Shown here: positions 24,989 through 33,736 of the stretch, in pieces | How the letters are laid out: each line of letters starts with the position of its first letter | How positions within the stretch are numbered: position 1 is the stretch's first letter | Source: VXYL01 sp965243175 | Lineage (GTDB): Bacteria; Pseudomonadota; Gammaproteobacteria; Pseudomonadales; Azotimanducaceae | DNA length: 64,000 nt | Direction of reading: 5' to 3' | NCBI GenBank assembly: GCA_965243175.1 | Contig: OZ251532.1 | Coordinates: 4,340,001-4,404,000 of the forward strand | Position numbers and translations under genes: made by a program | Notes under the pieces: model-generated | Databases searched by the model: none | Told to the model about the DNA's origin: nothing | Seen by the model: only the letters and a program-made list of their open reading frames with translations

Positions 24989-26227
24989 ATGGCCATCGAA
25001 GCCTGGTTGGAGGAAGTCGCGGCCCAAGGCTACATTTGGTACTTGAAGCGGCTGTCCGCCAACGACACGCAACTTACCGGCGGGCATCAAGCGGGCCCGT
25101 ATGTGCCTAAGGATGTGATGTTCCTGCTGTTTCCGACTCTCGATCGGCCGGCCGAACGCAATCCGGACCACTTTTTTGACCTCACCGTAGACAGCGACTC
25201 AAGCGCACCAAAGGCTGAGGCTCGCGCCGTCTGGTACAACAACGCGCTTCACGACAATCCGACAGGTGGACGCAATGAAGTCCGCGTTACCCGCCTCGGC
25301 GGCAGGGCTTCTCCGCTCCTCGACGTCGAAAACACAGGGGCGCTCGCGGTCTTCGCGTTTCGTCGTCTATTCGGGCAGGGGTCAGCCGATAGTTGTCGCG
25401 TCTGGATTTGCAGTACCAACGAAGAAGAATCGGTAGAGAATCGTTGGGGCCCAATTGAACCGGGACATTGGCGGCTGATCGACTTCAGCAACGCGGGTCA
25501 ACTCCGGCGGACCGATGCTCCGTGCTGGCTGCAACCGGACGACTTTCCCGCGAGTTGGCTGGAGAACTACCCCTCCGCTGTGGAGATCATCCGCAAGGCC
25601 GTGGCGCTGAGGCCCGCAACCGAGGGCAGTGCCGACAGGCGGCTGATCGAGCGCAGGGAGTGCGAGTTCGAGATCTTCCAGAGCTTGGAGGAAGCCGTGG
25701 AGTTGCCAAGAATCCGAAGCGGATTCAACGACATAACGAGCTTCATCCAACGGGCCAATACGATTCTGCAGCGGCGCAAGTCTCGATCAGGGCTTTCGCT
25801 GGAGCTCCACCTCAAGACGATCCTCGAAGAGGAAGATTTCAAGGAGGATTTGCACTTCTCGTACCAAGCGGAATCGGAGCCAGGCAAACGACCAGACTTC
25901 CTATTCCCAAGTGCAAAGGCGTATGGCGATGCAGCGTTCCCTCGTGACCGGTTGAAGATGCTAGCTGTGAAGACAACGTGCAGGGACCGTTGGCGGCAGA
26001 TACTCAACGAGGCAGATAGGATACCAACCAAGCACTTGCTCACTCTGCAAGAAGGCGTCTCGCCGACTCAGTTTCAGGAAATGAGGAGCGCAGGCGTTCG
26101 GCTGGTGGTGCCAACGTCCGTGCATAGAGCGTACCAAGGCGACATCAAGGGCGAGATTCTAGACCTTGCGACGTTCATTCGAGAGGTGAGGACGTCCTTG
26201 CCTCGCATAGGCGCCAGTCGTCCATAA
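24989..26227 (+). CDS. EcoRII-like type II restriction endonuclease
   Basis: 412 aa from ATG 24989, just after the methyltransferase stop. Residues 15-170 match the EcoRII N-terminal effector-DNA-binding domain (WYLKRLSANDTQLTGGHQAGPY; RVTRLGGRASPLLDVENTGAL). The C-terminal catalytic domain (about 250-400) has SLELHLKTIL, the PD-(D/E)XK acidic site in RPDFLFPS, the catalytic Lys in LAVKTTCRDRWRQIL, and LLTLQEGVSPTQFQEM. Type IIE/IIF EcoRII enzymes cut CCWGG and need a second site as effector. The protein looks complete, so the system is probably active. Codon use is a little less GC-rich than in its neighbours, consistent with transfer. Confidence 0.9.
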   Translation: MAIEAWLEEVAAQGYIWYLKRLSANDTQLTGGHQAGPYVPKDVMFLLFPTLDRPAERNPDHFFDLTVDSDSSAPKAEARAVWYNNALHDNPTGGRNEVRVTRLGGRASPLLDVENTGALAVFAFRRLFGQGSADSCRVWICSTNEEESVENRWGPIEPGHWRLIDFSNAGQLRRTDAPCWLQPDDFPASWLENYPSAVEIIRKAVALRPATEGSADRRLIERRECEFEIFQSLEEAVELPRIRSGFNDITSFIQRANTILQRRKSRSGLSLELHLKTILEEEDFKEDLHFSYQAESEPGKRPDFLFPSAKAYGDAAFPRDRLKMLAVKTTCRDRWRQILNEADRIPTKHLLTLQEGVSPTQFQEMRSAGVRLVVPTSVHRAYQGDIKGEILDLATFIREVRTSLPRIGASRP

Positions 26228-26633
26228 ACGACGCGAGAGCCGCCTTCGGTCTGCATAGTTGCGGACATCTCGTTCGTGTCGAGAACCCATCTAGGAGATA
26301 CCCAACGGTCGAATCGTCGCTCCGCGCAGTTCCTCGAATGGCGCGTCCAGTCGCCTCCTCTGAACCGATTTGCAATGCGCGTACCCAACTGCTCTTCGCG
26401 CGACTCTCTCGCGTCCGCGCTCTCCGGCTCGACGATTCGGCTCTTCCCAGCGAGAGGTCGATGGCCCCAATTGCGACCGCCATCGCCGGTTGCGACCATC
26501 ACTTGGGGCGATGCGTCAATTGCCAACGGCGTTCTCCATCGTTCCCGCATGCCGAGTGCGATTCGTCGCGCCGGCCAACCTGCTCACGCTTTCACGAGCT
26601 TACCACCGCAGCGCATTCTCACGATGCCCATGG
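26228..26633. other. 406-base gap after the restriction endonuclease
   Basis: No supportable gene. Open frames exist on both strands but none has a ribosome-binding site or recognisable product; in particular no very-short-patch repair (vsr) gene, which sometimes accompanies dcm, could be read. G+C looks lower than in flanking DNA, so this may be the edge of the acquired restriction-modification segment. Confidence 0.5.
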
Positions 26634-27695
26634 TCAGCGCGGGTTCTGGCCTCGGTCTCGGAGCAGGTGGTCCATCAGCACCAGCGCCACCATTGCTTCG
26701 GCGATGGGGGCGGCGCGGATGCCGACGCAGGGGTCGTGGCGGCCTTTGGTTGCTACCTCGATTTCCGCGCCGTGGACGTCGATGCTACGGCCGGGCTTGA
26801 TGATGCTCGATGTGGGCTTGAGGGCGATTCTGGCGATGATGTCCTGGCCGGAGGAGATGCCGCCGAGGACGCCGCCGGCGTTGTTCGAAAGGAAGCCGGA
26901 TCGGTCGCGTTCGTCGCGGTGTTCGCTGCCGCGCTGCGATACGGCGGCGAAGCCGGCGCCGAACTCCACGCCCTTGACGGCGTTGATGCCCATGAGCGCA
27001 GCGGCGAGCTCCGCGTCGAGCTTGCCGAAGACCGGCTCGCCCAGGCCGACCGGCACGTTGCTTGCCACGACGACCACCTTGGCGCCGATGGAGTCGCCGT
27101 CGCGGCGCAAGGCGTCGATGAGGGCGGCGATGTCGTCGACGGCTTGCGGGTCCGGCGAGAAGAACGGGTTGTCGTTCACCGCGTCAAGATTCTCCACGCG
27201 CAGTTCGAGCTCGCCGATCTGCGCCAGGTAGCCGCGAATGGCCACGCCGGCGCGTTCCGCCAGGTACTTGCGGGCGATTGCGCCGGCGGCCACCCGCATG
27301 GCCGTCTCGCGGGCCGAGGCGCGTCCTCCGCCACGGTAGTCGCGGCGGCCGTATTTGGCGTGGTAGGTGAAGTCGGCGTGCGCCGGGCGGAACTGGTCCT
27401 TGATCGCGCCGTAGTCGCGCGGGCGCTGGTCGACGTTGTCGATCGCGAGGCCGATGGACGTGCCGGTCGTGACGCCTTCGAAGACGCCGGAGAGGATGCG
27501 CACTTCGTCCGGCTCGCGGCGCTGGGTGGTGTATTTGGACTGGCCGGGGCGGCGGCGGTCGAGGTCGCGCTGCAGGTCCGCGGCGTCGAGGGCAAGCCCT
27601 GGCGGGCAGCCGTCCACCACGGCGCCGAGCGCCGGGCCGTGGCTCTCGCCGAAGGTGGTGAGGGTGAATGCCTGACCGAACGTGTTGCCCGCCAT
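26634..27695 (-). CDS. aroC: Chorismate synthase
   Basis: 353 aa from ATG 27695, the start of the conserved MAGNTFGQAFTLTTFGESHG. Last step of the shikimate pathway: EPSP to chorismate with reduced FMN. The three family signatures are present: GESHGPALGAVVDGCPPG, GGGRASARETAMRVAAGA (with the RGGGR phosphate-binding loop) and the C-terminal GRHDPCVGIRAAPIAEA. Typical length. It ends the minus-strand cluster that includes prmB. Confidence 0.95.
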   Translation of the reverse strand: MAGNTFGQAFTLTTFGESHGPALGAVVDGCPPGLALDAADLQRDLDRRRPGQSKYTTQRREPDEVRILSGVFEGVTTGTSIGLAIDNVDQRPRDYGAIKDQFRPAHADFTYHAKYGRRDYRGGGRASARETAMRVAAGAIARKYLAERAGVAIRGYLAQIGELELRVENLDAVNDNPFFSPDPQAVDDIAALIDALRRDGDSIGAKVVVVASNVPVGLGEPVFGKLDAELAAALMGINAVKGVEFGAGFAAVSQRGSEHRDERDRSGFLSNNAGGVLGGISSGQDIIARIALKPTSSIIKPGRSIDVHGAEIEVATKGRHDPCVGIRAAPIAEAMVALVLMDHLLRDRGQNPR

Positions 27696-27775
27696 ACCGG
27701 AAGCGTACAGCAGCGGCGACCGGCCATGAAACCGCCAACAGCCCCGTTTGCGCGATCCGTGGAACCGCCGCGCCT

Positions 27776-28681
27776 TCAGCGAACGACGGCGACGAAGATG
27801 CCGTAGCTGCCGTCGGCCTGGGGTTCGGCATGGTCGAGGTCGAGCCAGACGGCGCCGAGCTCGGGGAAGGCGGCGGCAAACGCGGCGCTGCCGTTGCCCA
27901 CTTCGCCGACGAGCGCACCGCCTGCTTCGATGCGCACGTCCAACTCGGCGAGAATGCGCCGCCAGACGTCCAAGCCGTCCGCGCCGCCGAACAGGCCGTT
28001 GCGCGGCTCGTGGCGGAACTCTTCCGGCAAGCCTTCCAACTCGGCGGTTGGAACGTAGGGTGGATTGCACAGGATCAAGTCGTAGCGGGCGTCGAGCAGG
28101 TTGGCGAACAGATCGGACTCCACTACGCGAACCCGCCCGTCTGCGCCATGCAAGTCCACATTTCGCTGCGCCAGCTCAAGGGCTTGGGCGTCGATGTCCA
28201 CCAGATCGACGGTGGCGGCGGGGAACGCGAACGCGGCCGTGATGCCGATGGCGCCGCAGCCGCAGCACAGGTCGAGGATTCGCTTCGGTTCGCCGGCAAG
28301 CCAGGGTTCGACCCGATGCGCCAGCACTTCGGCCATTGGCGAGCGCGGAATCATCACCCCGGGAGCGACCTTGAAGCGACGACCGCCGAACCATGCGGTG
28401 CCGGTCAGATACGGAACCGGCACGCGCTCGACGATGCGGCGCTCCAGCATCCTCCGCAGCGCGTCCACGTCGAGCTCCGGCCGCGCCGCCAACGCATCCG
28501 TGACGAGACGATGGGCTTCGTCCCAGGCGTTGGCCGTGCCGTGGCCGAAGACGACACCCGCCCTCGCCAGACGCGCCGCGAACTCCTCCACCAAGCCTTG
28601 CGGATCGTCAATCAGAGCGTCGAAGCCTCGGCGGCGTGCTTCACGGCGCCGACGGCAGCACCAGTTCGATGCGCCGCCCAC
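27776..28681 (-). CDS. prmB: Ribosomal protein L3 N5-glutamine methyltransferase
   Basis: 301 aa from GTG 28681. The start is uncertain: it overlaps the DUF4892-like gene by 41 bases, and in-frame TTG 28594 or GTG 28591 would fit other PrmB proteins, whose conserved VFGHGTxNAWDEA begins near residue 20. S-adenosylmethionine-dependent methylation of Gln in ribosomal protein L3. Class I methyltransferase motifs are DLCCGCGAIGI (SAM loop) and the catalytic NPPY (LCNPPYVPTAE). PYLTGTAWFGG and PRSPMAEVL are HemK/PrmB-type. The prmB-aroC order is standard in gammaproteobacteria. Confidence 0.9.
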   Translation of the reverse strand: MGGASNWCCRRRREARRRGFDALIDDPQGLVEEFAARLARAGVVFGHGTANAWDEAHRLVTDALAARPELDVDALRRMLERRIVERVPVPYLTGTAWFGGRRFKVAPGVMIPRSPMAEVLAHRVEPWLAGEPKRILDLCCGCGAIGITAAFAFPAATVDLVDIDAQALELAQRNVDLHGADGRVRVVESDLFANLLDARYDLILCNPPYVPTAELEGLPEEFRHEPRNGLFGGADGLDVWRRILAELDVRIEAGGALVGEVGNGSAAFAAAFPELGAVWLDLDHAEPQADGSYGIFVAVVR

Positions 28682-29555
28682 GCTCGCCTAGGCGCGGCAG
28701 AAGCGCGCCGGCCGCGAACGGCCTCGCGTCCAAACCCGCGGCGTGGAAGCGTTGCACGGCAAGGGCCGCGCACTTGCGCGACGAACGCAGCGCCGCCTGG
28801 GCGTCGCCGTCCAAGTGGCACACCAAGTAGATGGTCCGATCGCCGAGCGTCGCCAAAACGCCTGCCGCGGCGTCCAGCGCATCCAGGGCCGCGGGCGCGA
28901 GTTCGCCGGTGGCGTTCGGCTCGACATCTTGCAGCACTACGTAGCCGCGCTCGGCAAGCGCATCCGCAAGATCGGCTCTGGGCTGCGCCGCAGCATCGAG
29001 AGCGTTGCGCCGTTCGCCCTCGGTGCGCGCGTAGTCGACGTGGGCGTAGACGCGGCGGTTGCCCCGCTGCACGACGTAGATGGCAAGCACCGCGTCGTTC
29101 GTCGTCGCGGCGAGATAGAACTGCGCGGCGTCCGGCGCGACCAGTTCCTTCACGCCGAACACGTCGTTCGCCCAGACCGTGCTGCGGCCGCAGTCTCGGC
29201 CGCGGCAGGTGAAGGCGACCTCCGCGTCTAGGCCGGCGACGATGCTTCGATAGTGGCCGGCCACGTCGTCGAACCTCGCGCCTTCCGGCGTCAAGTAGGT
29301 GACTCGCGAGAGCGTTGCCGGTACGCGCTCGCCACGGTCCACGCGCAAGTCGCGGCTGCTGCGGTCGACGCGCCCGGTGACGAACTCGTAGCTGCGCTGG
29401 CGGGCCTCCGGCTGGAACGCGACGATGGTCGAGCCGGGAAAACGCGCAGCGACCGGGGGATCTTCCGCGCCATCGACGTCCGCGGCGACCGCAGGAGCGC
29501 CGAGGCACAACATCGCGGCCGCCAAGGCGCGACCGTTGCCCAGCCCGCGTCCCAC
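28641..29555 (-). CDS. Exported DUF4892-like protein with OmpA-like C-terminus
   Basis: 304 aa from GTG 29555 with an N-terminal signal peptide (RALAAAMLCLGAPAVAADVDG). The body resembles DUF4892 proteins: an opening DPPVAARFPGSTIVAF, RVTYLTPEGARFDDVAGHYR, a CRGRDCGRS pair of Cys and the DAAQFYLAA strand. The C-terminal hundred residues (GDRTIYLVCHLDGDAQAALRSSRKC) look like a weak OmpA-like peptidoglycan-binding fold. Periplasmic location is expected; function unknown. It lies 6 bases after gpsA. Confidence 0.65.
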   Translation of the reverse strand: MGRGLGNGRALAAAMLCLGAPAVAADVDGAEDPPVAARFPGSTIVAFQPEARQRSYEFVTGRVDRSSRDLRVDRGERVPATLSRVTYLTPEGARFDDVAGHYRSIVAGLDAEVAFTCRGRDCGRSTVWANDVFGVKELVAPDAAQFYLAATTNDAVLAIYVVQRGNRRVYAHVDYARTEGERRNALDAAAQPRADLADALAERGYVVLQDVEPNATGELAPAALDALDAAAGVLATLGDRTIYLVCHLDGDAQAALRSSRKCAALAVQRFHAAGLDARPFAAGALLPRLGERGRRIELVLPSAP

Positions 29556-29561
29556 GTCGCC

Positions 29562-30590
29562 CTACCCTCTCAAGCCCGCCACCGATTCGAGCGCCGTGAA
29601 CTCGACATCGGCGCGCTGTTCGCTCGACATCAGGTCGGCGACCACCTGGGACAGGTCCGCGTCGCCGAAGAGCAGGCGGTCGAGGGCGCCGGCGAGCGGC
29701 ATGTAGACGCCGAGTTCGGCGCTCTTCGCGCAGACGACGCGCACCGTGTTCACGCCTTCGGCCAGCTTGCCGAGGTCCGTCATGGCCTCTTCGAGGCTGG
29801 CGCCTTGGGCGAGCTTGGCGCCCAGCTGGAAATTCCGCGACAGCGGCGAGGTGCAGGTGGCGAACAGGTCGCCAACGCCGGCCAGGCCCAGGAAAGTCAG
29901 CGGATTGGCGCCCAGGGCCACGGCGAAACGGCCCATCTCGGCGAGGCTGCGCGTGACCAGCATGGCCAGCGCGTTCTGGCCGACGTCCAGCGCGGTGGCC
30001 AAGCCGCATACGACGGCGTAGATGTTCTTCAACGCGCCGCCGAGTTCCACGCCGTACACGTCTTCGCTGGTGTAGACGCGGAACGTCGGACTCTTGAGGA
30101 CGTCCTGCACGGTGCTGCGCAGTTCCCCGTGGCGACTGGCGACGACCGTGCCGGTGAAGCGGCCGTCCGCCATTTCCTCGGCGAGGTTCGGCCCGCTGAT
30201 GACGCCGATGCGCGCCTTCGGCAGCGCTTGTTCGAGAATCTGGCTCATCAGCTGGAAACCGCTGGCGTCGATGCCCTTGGTGGCGCTGATGACGCCGGTA
30301 TCGGGCTGCGCGACGGCTTTGAGGTCGTTGGCGACGGTGCGGAAGGAGGCGCTGGGCACGGTCACGAACACCAGCTCGCTCGCGCCGACCGCTGCTTCCA
30401 GATCGGCTGTCGGCAGCACGCGGCGATCGAGCGCATGGCCGGGCAGGTAGCGCCGGTTCTCGCCGTGTTCGCGGATGTCGGCGAGTTGCGCTTCGTCGCG
30501 CATCCACAAGTGGACGTCGATGCCGCCCCGGGCGACGATGTTGGCGATGGCGGTGCCGAAGTTGCCGGCGCCCACGATGGCGATGCGCAT
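29562..30590 (-). CDS. gpsA: Glycerol-3-phosphate dehydrogenase [NAD(P)+]
   Basis: 342 aa. Reduces dihydroxyacetone phosphate to sn-glycerol 3-phosphate for phospholipid synthesis. Seen are the N-terminal Rossmann motif VGAGNFGTAIA, VPSASFRTV, SATKGI, SGPNLAEEMA, the catalytic Lys and substrate region ELGGALKNIYAVV, and GVGDLFATCTSPLSRN. Length is normal. It is 27 bases after the RskA-like gene. Confidence 0.95.
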   Translation of the reverse strand: MRIAIVGAGNFGTAIANIVARGGIDVHLWMRDEAQLADIREHGENRRYLPGHALDRRVLPTADLEAAVGASELVFVTVPSASFRTVANDLKAVAQPDTGVISATKGIDASGFQLMSQILEQALPKARIGVISGPNLAEEMADGRFTGTVVASRHGELRSTVQDVLKSPTFRVYTSEDVYGVELGGALKNIYAVVCGLATALDVGQNALAMLVTRSLAEMGRFAVALGANPLTFLGLAGVGDLFATCTSPLSRNFQLGAKLAQGASLEEAMTDLGKLAEGVNTVRVVCAKSAELGVYMPLAGALDRLLFGDADLSQVVADLMSSEQRADVEFTALESVAGLRG

Positions 30591-30617
30591 GGCAGGAACG
30601 CCGGGCGCTCGACGTTC

Positions 30618-31073
30618 CTACAGGCGGTTGACGCTCGCCAAATGCGCCCACTCGCTCGGCGGCTCTTCCGCCGGCGCCGCGACTTCCTCGACGGCCACGC
30701 CGAGCGTTCTGCCGAAGCGGAGCAAAGCGGCCGAGGTGTCCGTGAGCTGCAACGCGCTGCGCTCGCGCCCGACGGGCAGCGCCCCGAGGCGCTGCGGGCT
30801 CGGCCCTGTTATCCACAGCACGTGATGCTTGCCCTCCCCCGCTGCCTTGGCCGCTTCCGCGCGCACGTGGATGGCGCCGTCGCGCAAGTCCGCGTTCGCC
30901 ACCCACAGCGGCGCCGTCTCGTCGCCGACCACCGCCACGTAGTCCGGCGTGTGGCCGCCAACGACGAACTCGGCGTTGGCGATGTAGGCGAATAGCGCGG
31001 CCGCCGTGGCCAAAACGGCCCATCCCTGCCAAAACCGGATGGATTGAAAGATGCCGCCTGCGTTGTCGTCCAA
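30618..31073 (-). CDS. RskA-like membrane protein (anti-sigma-K C-terminal domain only)
   Basis: 151 aa from TTG 31073, with no earlier in-frame ATG/GTG/TTG. A membrane helix (about residues 17-34, AVLATAAALFAYIANA) is followed by an outer domain of the RskA C-terminal type: PDYVAVVGD, APLWVANADLRDG, HHVLWITGPSPQRLGALPVG, and the closing TLGVAVEEVAAP. The N-terminal zinc-finger anti-sigma domain is missing and no ECF sigma gene is adjacent. It may be a truncated relic or a stand-alone member. Family call moderate. Confidence 0.55.
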   Translation of the reverse strand: MDDNAGGIFQSIRFWQGWAVLATAAALFAYIANAEFVVGGHTPDYVAVVGDETAPLWVANADLRDGAIHVRAEAAKAAGEGKHHVLWITGPSPQRLGALPVGRERSALQLTDTSAALLRFGRTLGVAVEEVAAPAEEPPSEWAHLASVNRL

Positions 31074-31501
31074 AGCTCGTCCCCATGCGCCGGATTGAAT
31101 GGCCGGCGAACATACCGAGAACCAACCCGCAAAGGAAGGGGCCGCGTGGCTGCGGCTAGAGGCGCTGCCGGAGGACGATTCCGAGTTCCGGCACCTGCTG
31201 GAGGCGGCCTTCGCAGGCGCTGGAGCGGGGCATGTGGCCGATGGCGATAGCGCGGGAGTCCATGACGGCCTCGATGTCGCTCGGCCTGCACGACGGGCGG
31301 CGGACCGGCGCGGCCTTCCACCAGAACATGGTGCGGCGGCTGACGCTGATCTCCTTCAGGGCGGCCTGCTCGCGGGGATATCGCCTTGCGGTTCATTCCG
31401 AAGTAACCTCGTCGGTAGAGCAACGCTTGGCGTCGCCGCGACCGCGAGACTGTGCGCGGTGACGACGCGGGCGGACAACGCGAACGAAGAGGGGGAACGC
31501 C
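31074..31501. other. 428-base gap between divergent genes
   Basis: No gene can be supported. Short open frames occur on both strands, including a minus-strand stretch around 31400-31150 with a fairly protein-like composition, but without a start, ribosome-binding site or known family. It must contain the promoter of the acyl-CoA synthetase gene; no good -35/-10 pair stands out. Confidence 0.4.
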
Positions 31502-33628
31502 ATGCCGAATCAGGATGCGGTGCGAGCCGTGCTCGACAAAGCGAGGGCCGAGGGGCGCGCTTCGCTGTACGCGGACGAAGCCAAAGCGGTGTGCGACGCC
31601 TACGGCATCGCCACGCCCGGCGAGGGCATCGCCGGCTCGGCGGAGCTGGCCGGGGACATCGCGGACGACATCGGCTATCCGGTGGTGATGAAGATCGTCT
31701 CGCCGGACATCCTGCACAAGTCCGATGCCGGGGGCGTGGTTGCCGACATCGCCGACCGAGCGGCGGCGATGCGCGCCCACGACGACATTCTGGCCGCGGC
31801 GAAGCGCCACCAGGCCGATGCGCGGATCGTCGGGGTGCAAGTGCAGCAGCAGTTGCCGGCGGCTCAGGAAGTGATCGTCGGGGCAGCGACGGATCCCTCC
31901 TTCGGCAAGCTCGTGGCGTTCGGTCTCGGCGGGGTGCTGGTCGAAGTGCTGCGCGACGTCACCTTTCGGCTCGCGCCCACCACGGCCGAACACGCAGAGG
32001 CGATGCTGGGGGAGATCGCCGGCGCACAGATTCTCGACGGCGTGCGCGGGCAGGAGGCGGTGGACCGCAAGGCGCTGGCCGAGCTCATCGTTTCCGTCGG
32101 CCGGCTGGTGGACGACTTCCCCGAAGTCGCCGAGCTGGACCTCAACCCGGTGTTCGCCACCGCCGAAGGCGCCACGGCAGTGGATGCGCGGGTGCTGCTG
32201 GACTTCGATCCCAGCCCAGCGCGCTTCCGGCCGAGCCAGGACGCCATCCTCGCCTCGATGACGCGCATCATGCAGCCGAACGCAGTGGCGGTGATCGGCG
32301 CTTCGGCGGGCGAAGGCAAGATCGGCAACTCGGTGATGCGGAACCTCATCGACGGCGGCTACGAAGGCACCATCCATCCGATTCATCCGAAGGCGAGCGA
32401 AATCCTGGGGCGCAAGTGCTACGCGAGCGTTACCGAGGTGCCGGGCGACATCGACGTCGCCGTGTTCTGCATTCCCGCCGCGCTGGTGGCCGGGGCGCTC
32501 GCCGAGTGCGGGCAGAAGAACATCCCCGGCGCGGTGCTGATCCCCTCCGGCTTCGCGGAAGTGGGCGAGCACGCGCTGCAGGCGGAGATCGTCGAGGTGG
32601 CGCGGCAGAACGACGTGCGGCTGATGGGGCCGAACATCTACGGCTTCTACTACACGCACAAGAATCTCTGCGCGACCTTCTGCACCCCGTACACGCAGCG
32701 CGGGCGCGTGGCGCTGTCGTCGCAATCGGGGGGCGTCGGCATGGCCATCGTCGGCTTCAGCCGCTCGACGAAGATGGGGGTTTCCGCCATCGTCGGCCTC
32801 GGCAACAAGGCGGACATCGACGAAGACGACCTGCTCACCTTCTTCGAGCAGGATCCGAACACCAGCGTCATCGCCATGCACGTGGAGGACTTGAAGGACG
32901 GCCGCGCCTTCGCCGAGGTGGCGGCGCGGGTTTCCAAGAAGAAGCCGGTGGTGGTGCTGAAGGCCGGCCGCACCTCGATGGGGGCGCGCGCCGCCAACTC
33001 GCACACCGGCGCCTTGGCGGGGGACGACCGGGTCTACGACGCGGTGCTGCGGCAGAGCGGCGTGATTCGCGCCCACAGCCTGAACGACATGCTGGAGTTC
33101 GCGCGCGGCCTGCAGACGCTGCCGACGCCGAAGGGCGAGAACGTGCTGATCCTCACCGGCGCCGGGGGCTCCGGCGTGCTGCTCTCCGATGCGTGCGCGG
33201 ACAACGGGCTGACGCTGATGCCGATGCCGGACGACCTGGATCAAGCGTTCCGCGAGTACATTCCGCCGTTCGGCGCCGCTGGCAACCCGGTGGACATCAC
33301 CGGCGGCGAACCGCCGACGACCTACCGCGCCACCATCGACCTGGCGCTGAACGAAGACCGCATCCACGCCTTAGTGATCGGCTACTGGCACACCATCATC
33401 ACGCCGCCAATGGTGTTCGCCGAACTGCTCGGCGAAGCCGTGGAAGTGGCGCGAAACGCCGGCAACGACAAGCCCGTCGTGGCCTCGCTGGTAGGCGACG
33501 TGGAGATCGAGGACGCCTGCGACTACCTGATGGAGCGCGACATCCTGGCCTACCCCTACACCGCGGAAAAGCCGGTGGCGGTGCTGGGGGCGAAGTATCG
33601 GTGGGCGCGGGGGGCTGGGTTGCTGTAG
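31502..33628 (+). CDS. ADP-forming acyl-CoA synthetase (acetate-CoA ligase family), ATP-grasp first
   Basis: 708 aa from ATG 31502 with GAGGGGG upstream. Makes or uses acyl-CoA with ATP/ADP, CoA and a phosphohistidine. Residues 10-235 are the ATP-grasp domain (YPVVMKIVSPDILHKSDAGGV; ELDLNPVF). From about 255 follows the CoA-binding Rossmann domain (AVAVIGASAGEGKIGN), then the ligase domains with SSQSGGVGMAI and the likely phosphorylated His in NSHTGALAG near residue 502. The order is the reverse of the archaeal one-chain enzymes, which have CoA-binding first. The convergent enoyl-CoA hydratase gene fits an acyl-CoA catabolic role; the acid used is unknown. Confidence 0.85.
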   Translation: MPNQDAVRAVLDKARAEGRASLYADEAKAVCDAYGIATPGEGIAGSAELAGDIADDIGYPVVMKIVSPDILHKSDAGGVVADIADRAAAMRAHDDILAAAKRHQADARIVGVQVQQQLPAAQEVIVGAATDPSFGKLVAFGLGGVLVEVLRDVTFRLAPTTAEHAEAMLGEIAGAQILDGVRGQEAVDRKALAELIVSVGRLVDDFPEVAELDLNPVFATAEGATAVDARVLLDFDPSPARFRPSQDAILASMTRIMQPNAVAVIGASAGEGKIGNSVMRNLIDGGYEGTIHPIHPKASEILGRKCYASVTEVPGDIDVAVFCIPAALVAGALAECGQKNIPGAVLIPSGFAEVGEHALQAEIVEVARQNDVRLMGPNIYGFYYTHKNLCATFCTPYTQRGRVALSSQSGGVGMAIVGFSRSTKMGVSAIVGLGNKADIDEDDLLTFFEQDPNTSVIAMHVEDLKDGRAFAEVAARVSKKKPVVVLKAGRTSMGARAANSHTGALAGDDRVYDAVLRQSGVIRAHSLNDMLEFARGLQTLPTPKGENVLILTGAGGSGVLLSDACADNGLTLMPMPDDLDQAFREYIPPFGAAGNPVDITGGEPPTTYRATIDLALNEDRIHALVIGYWHTIITPPMVFAELLGEAVEVARNAGNDKPVVASLVGDVEIEDACDYLMERDILAYPYTAEKPVAVLGAKYRWARGAGLL

Positions 33629-33667
33629 GAGGGCCTTCGCGGAATCAGGTCGGACAGTCCACCATCG

Positions 33668-33689
33668 GTCGAGCGCGACGGTGCTCGAC
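33668..33689. terminator. Stem-loop between convergent genes
   Basis: GTCGAGC, an 8-base loop, then GCTCGAC: a perfect 7-base-pair stem 39 bases after the synthetase stop and 47 bases beyond the enoyl-CoA hydratase stop. Possible bidirectional terminator. Confidence 0.4.
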
Positions 33690-33736
33690 TCGCTGCTCTC
33701 TTCCGCTGGGCATCGAGCCCGAAGCGCCAGGTCAGG

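Noticed and set aside
26074..26550. Possible vsr-like or control-protein gene behind the restriction endonuclease
   Set aside because: The translation shows no Vsr motif, helix-turn-helix or ribosome-binding site on either strand.
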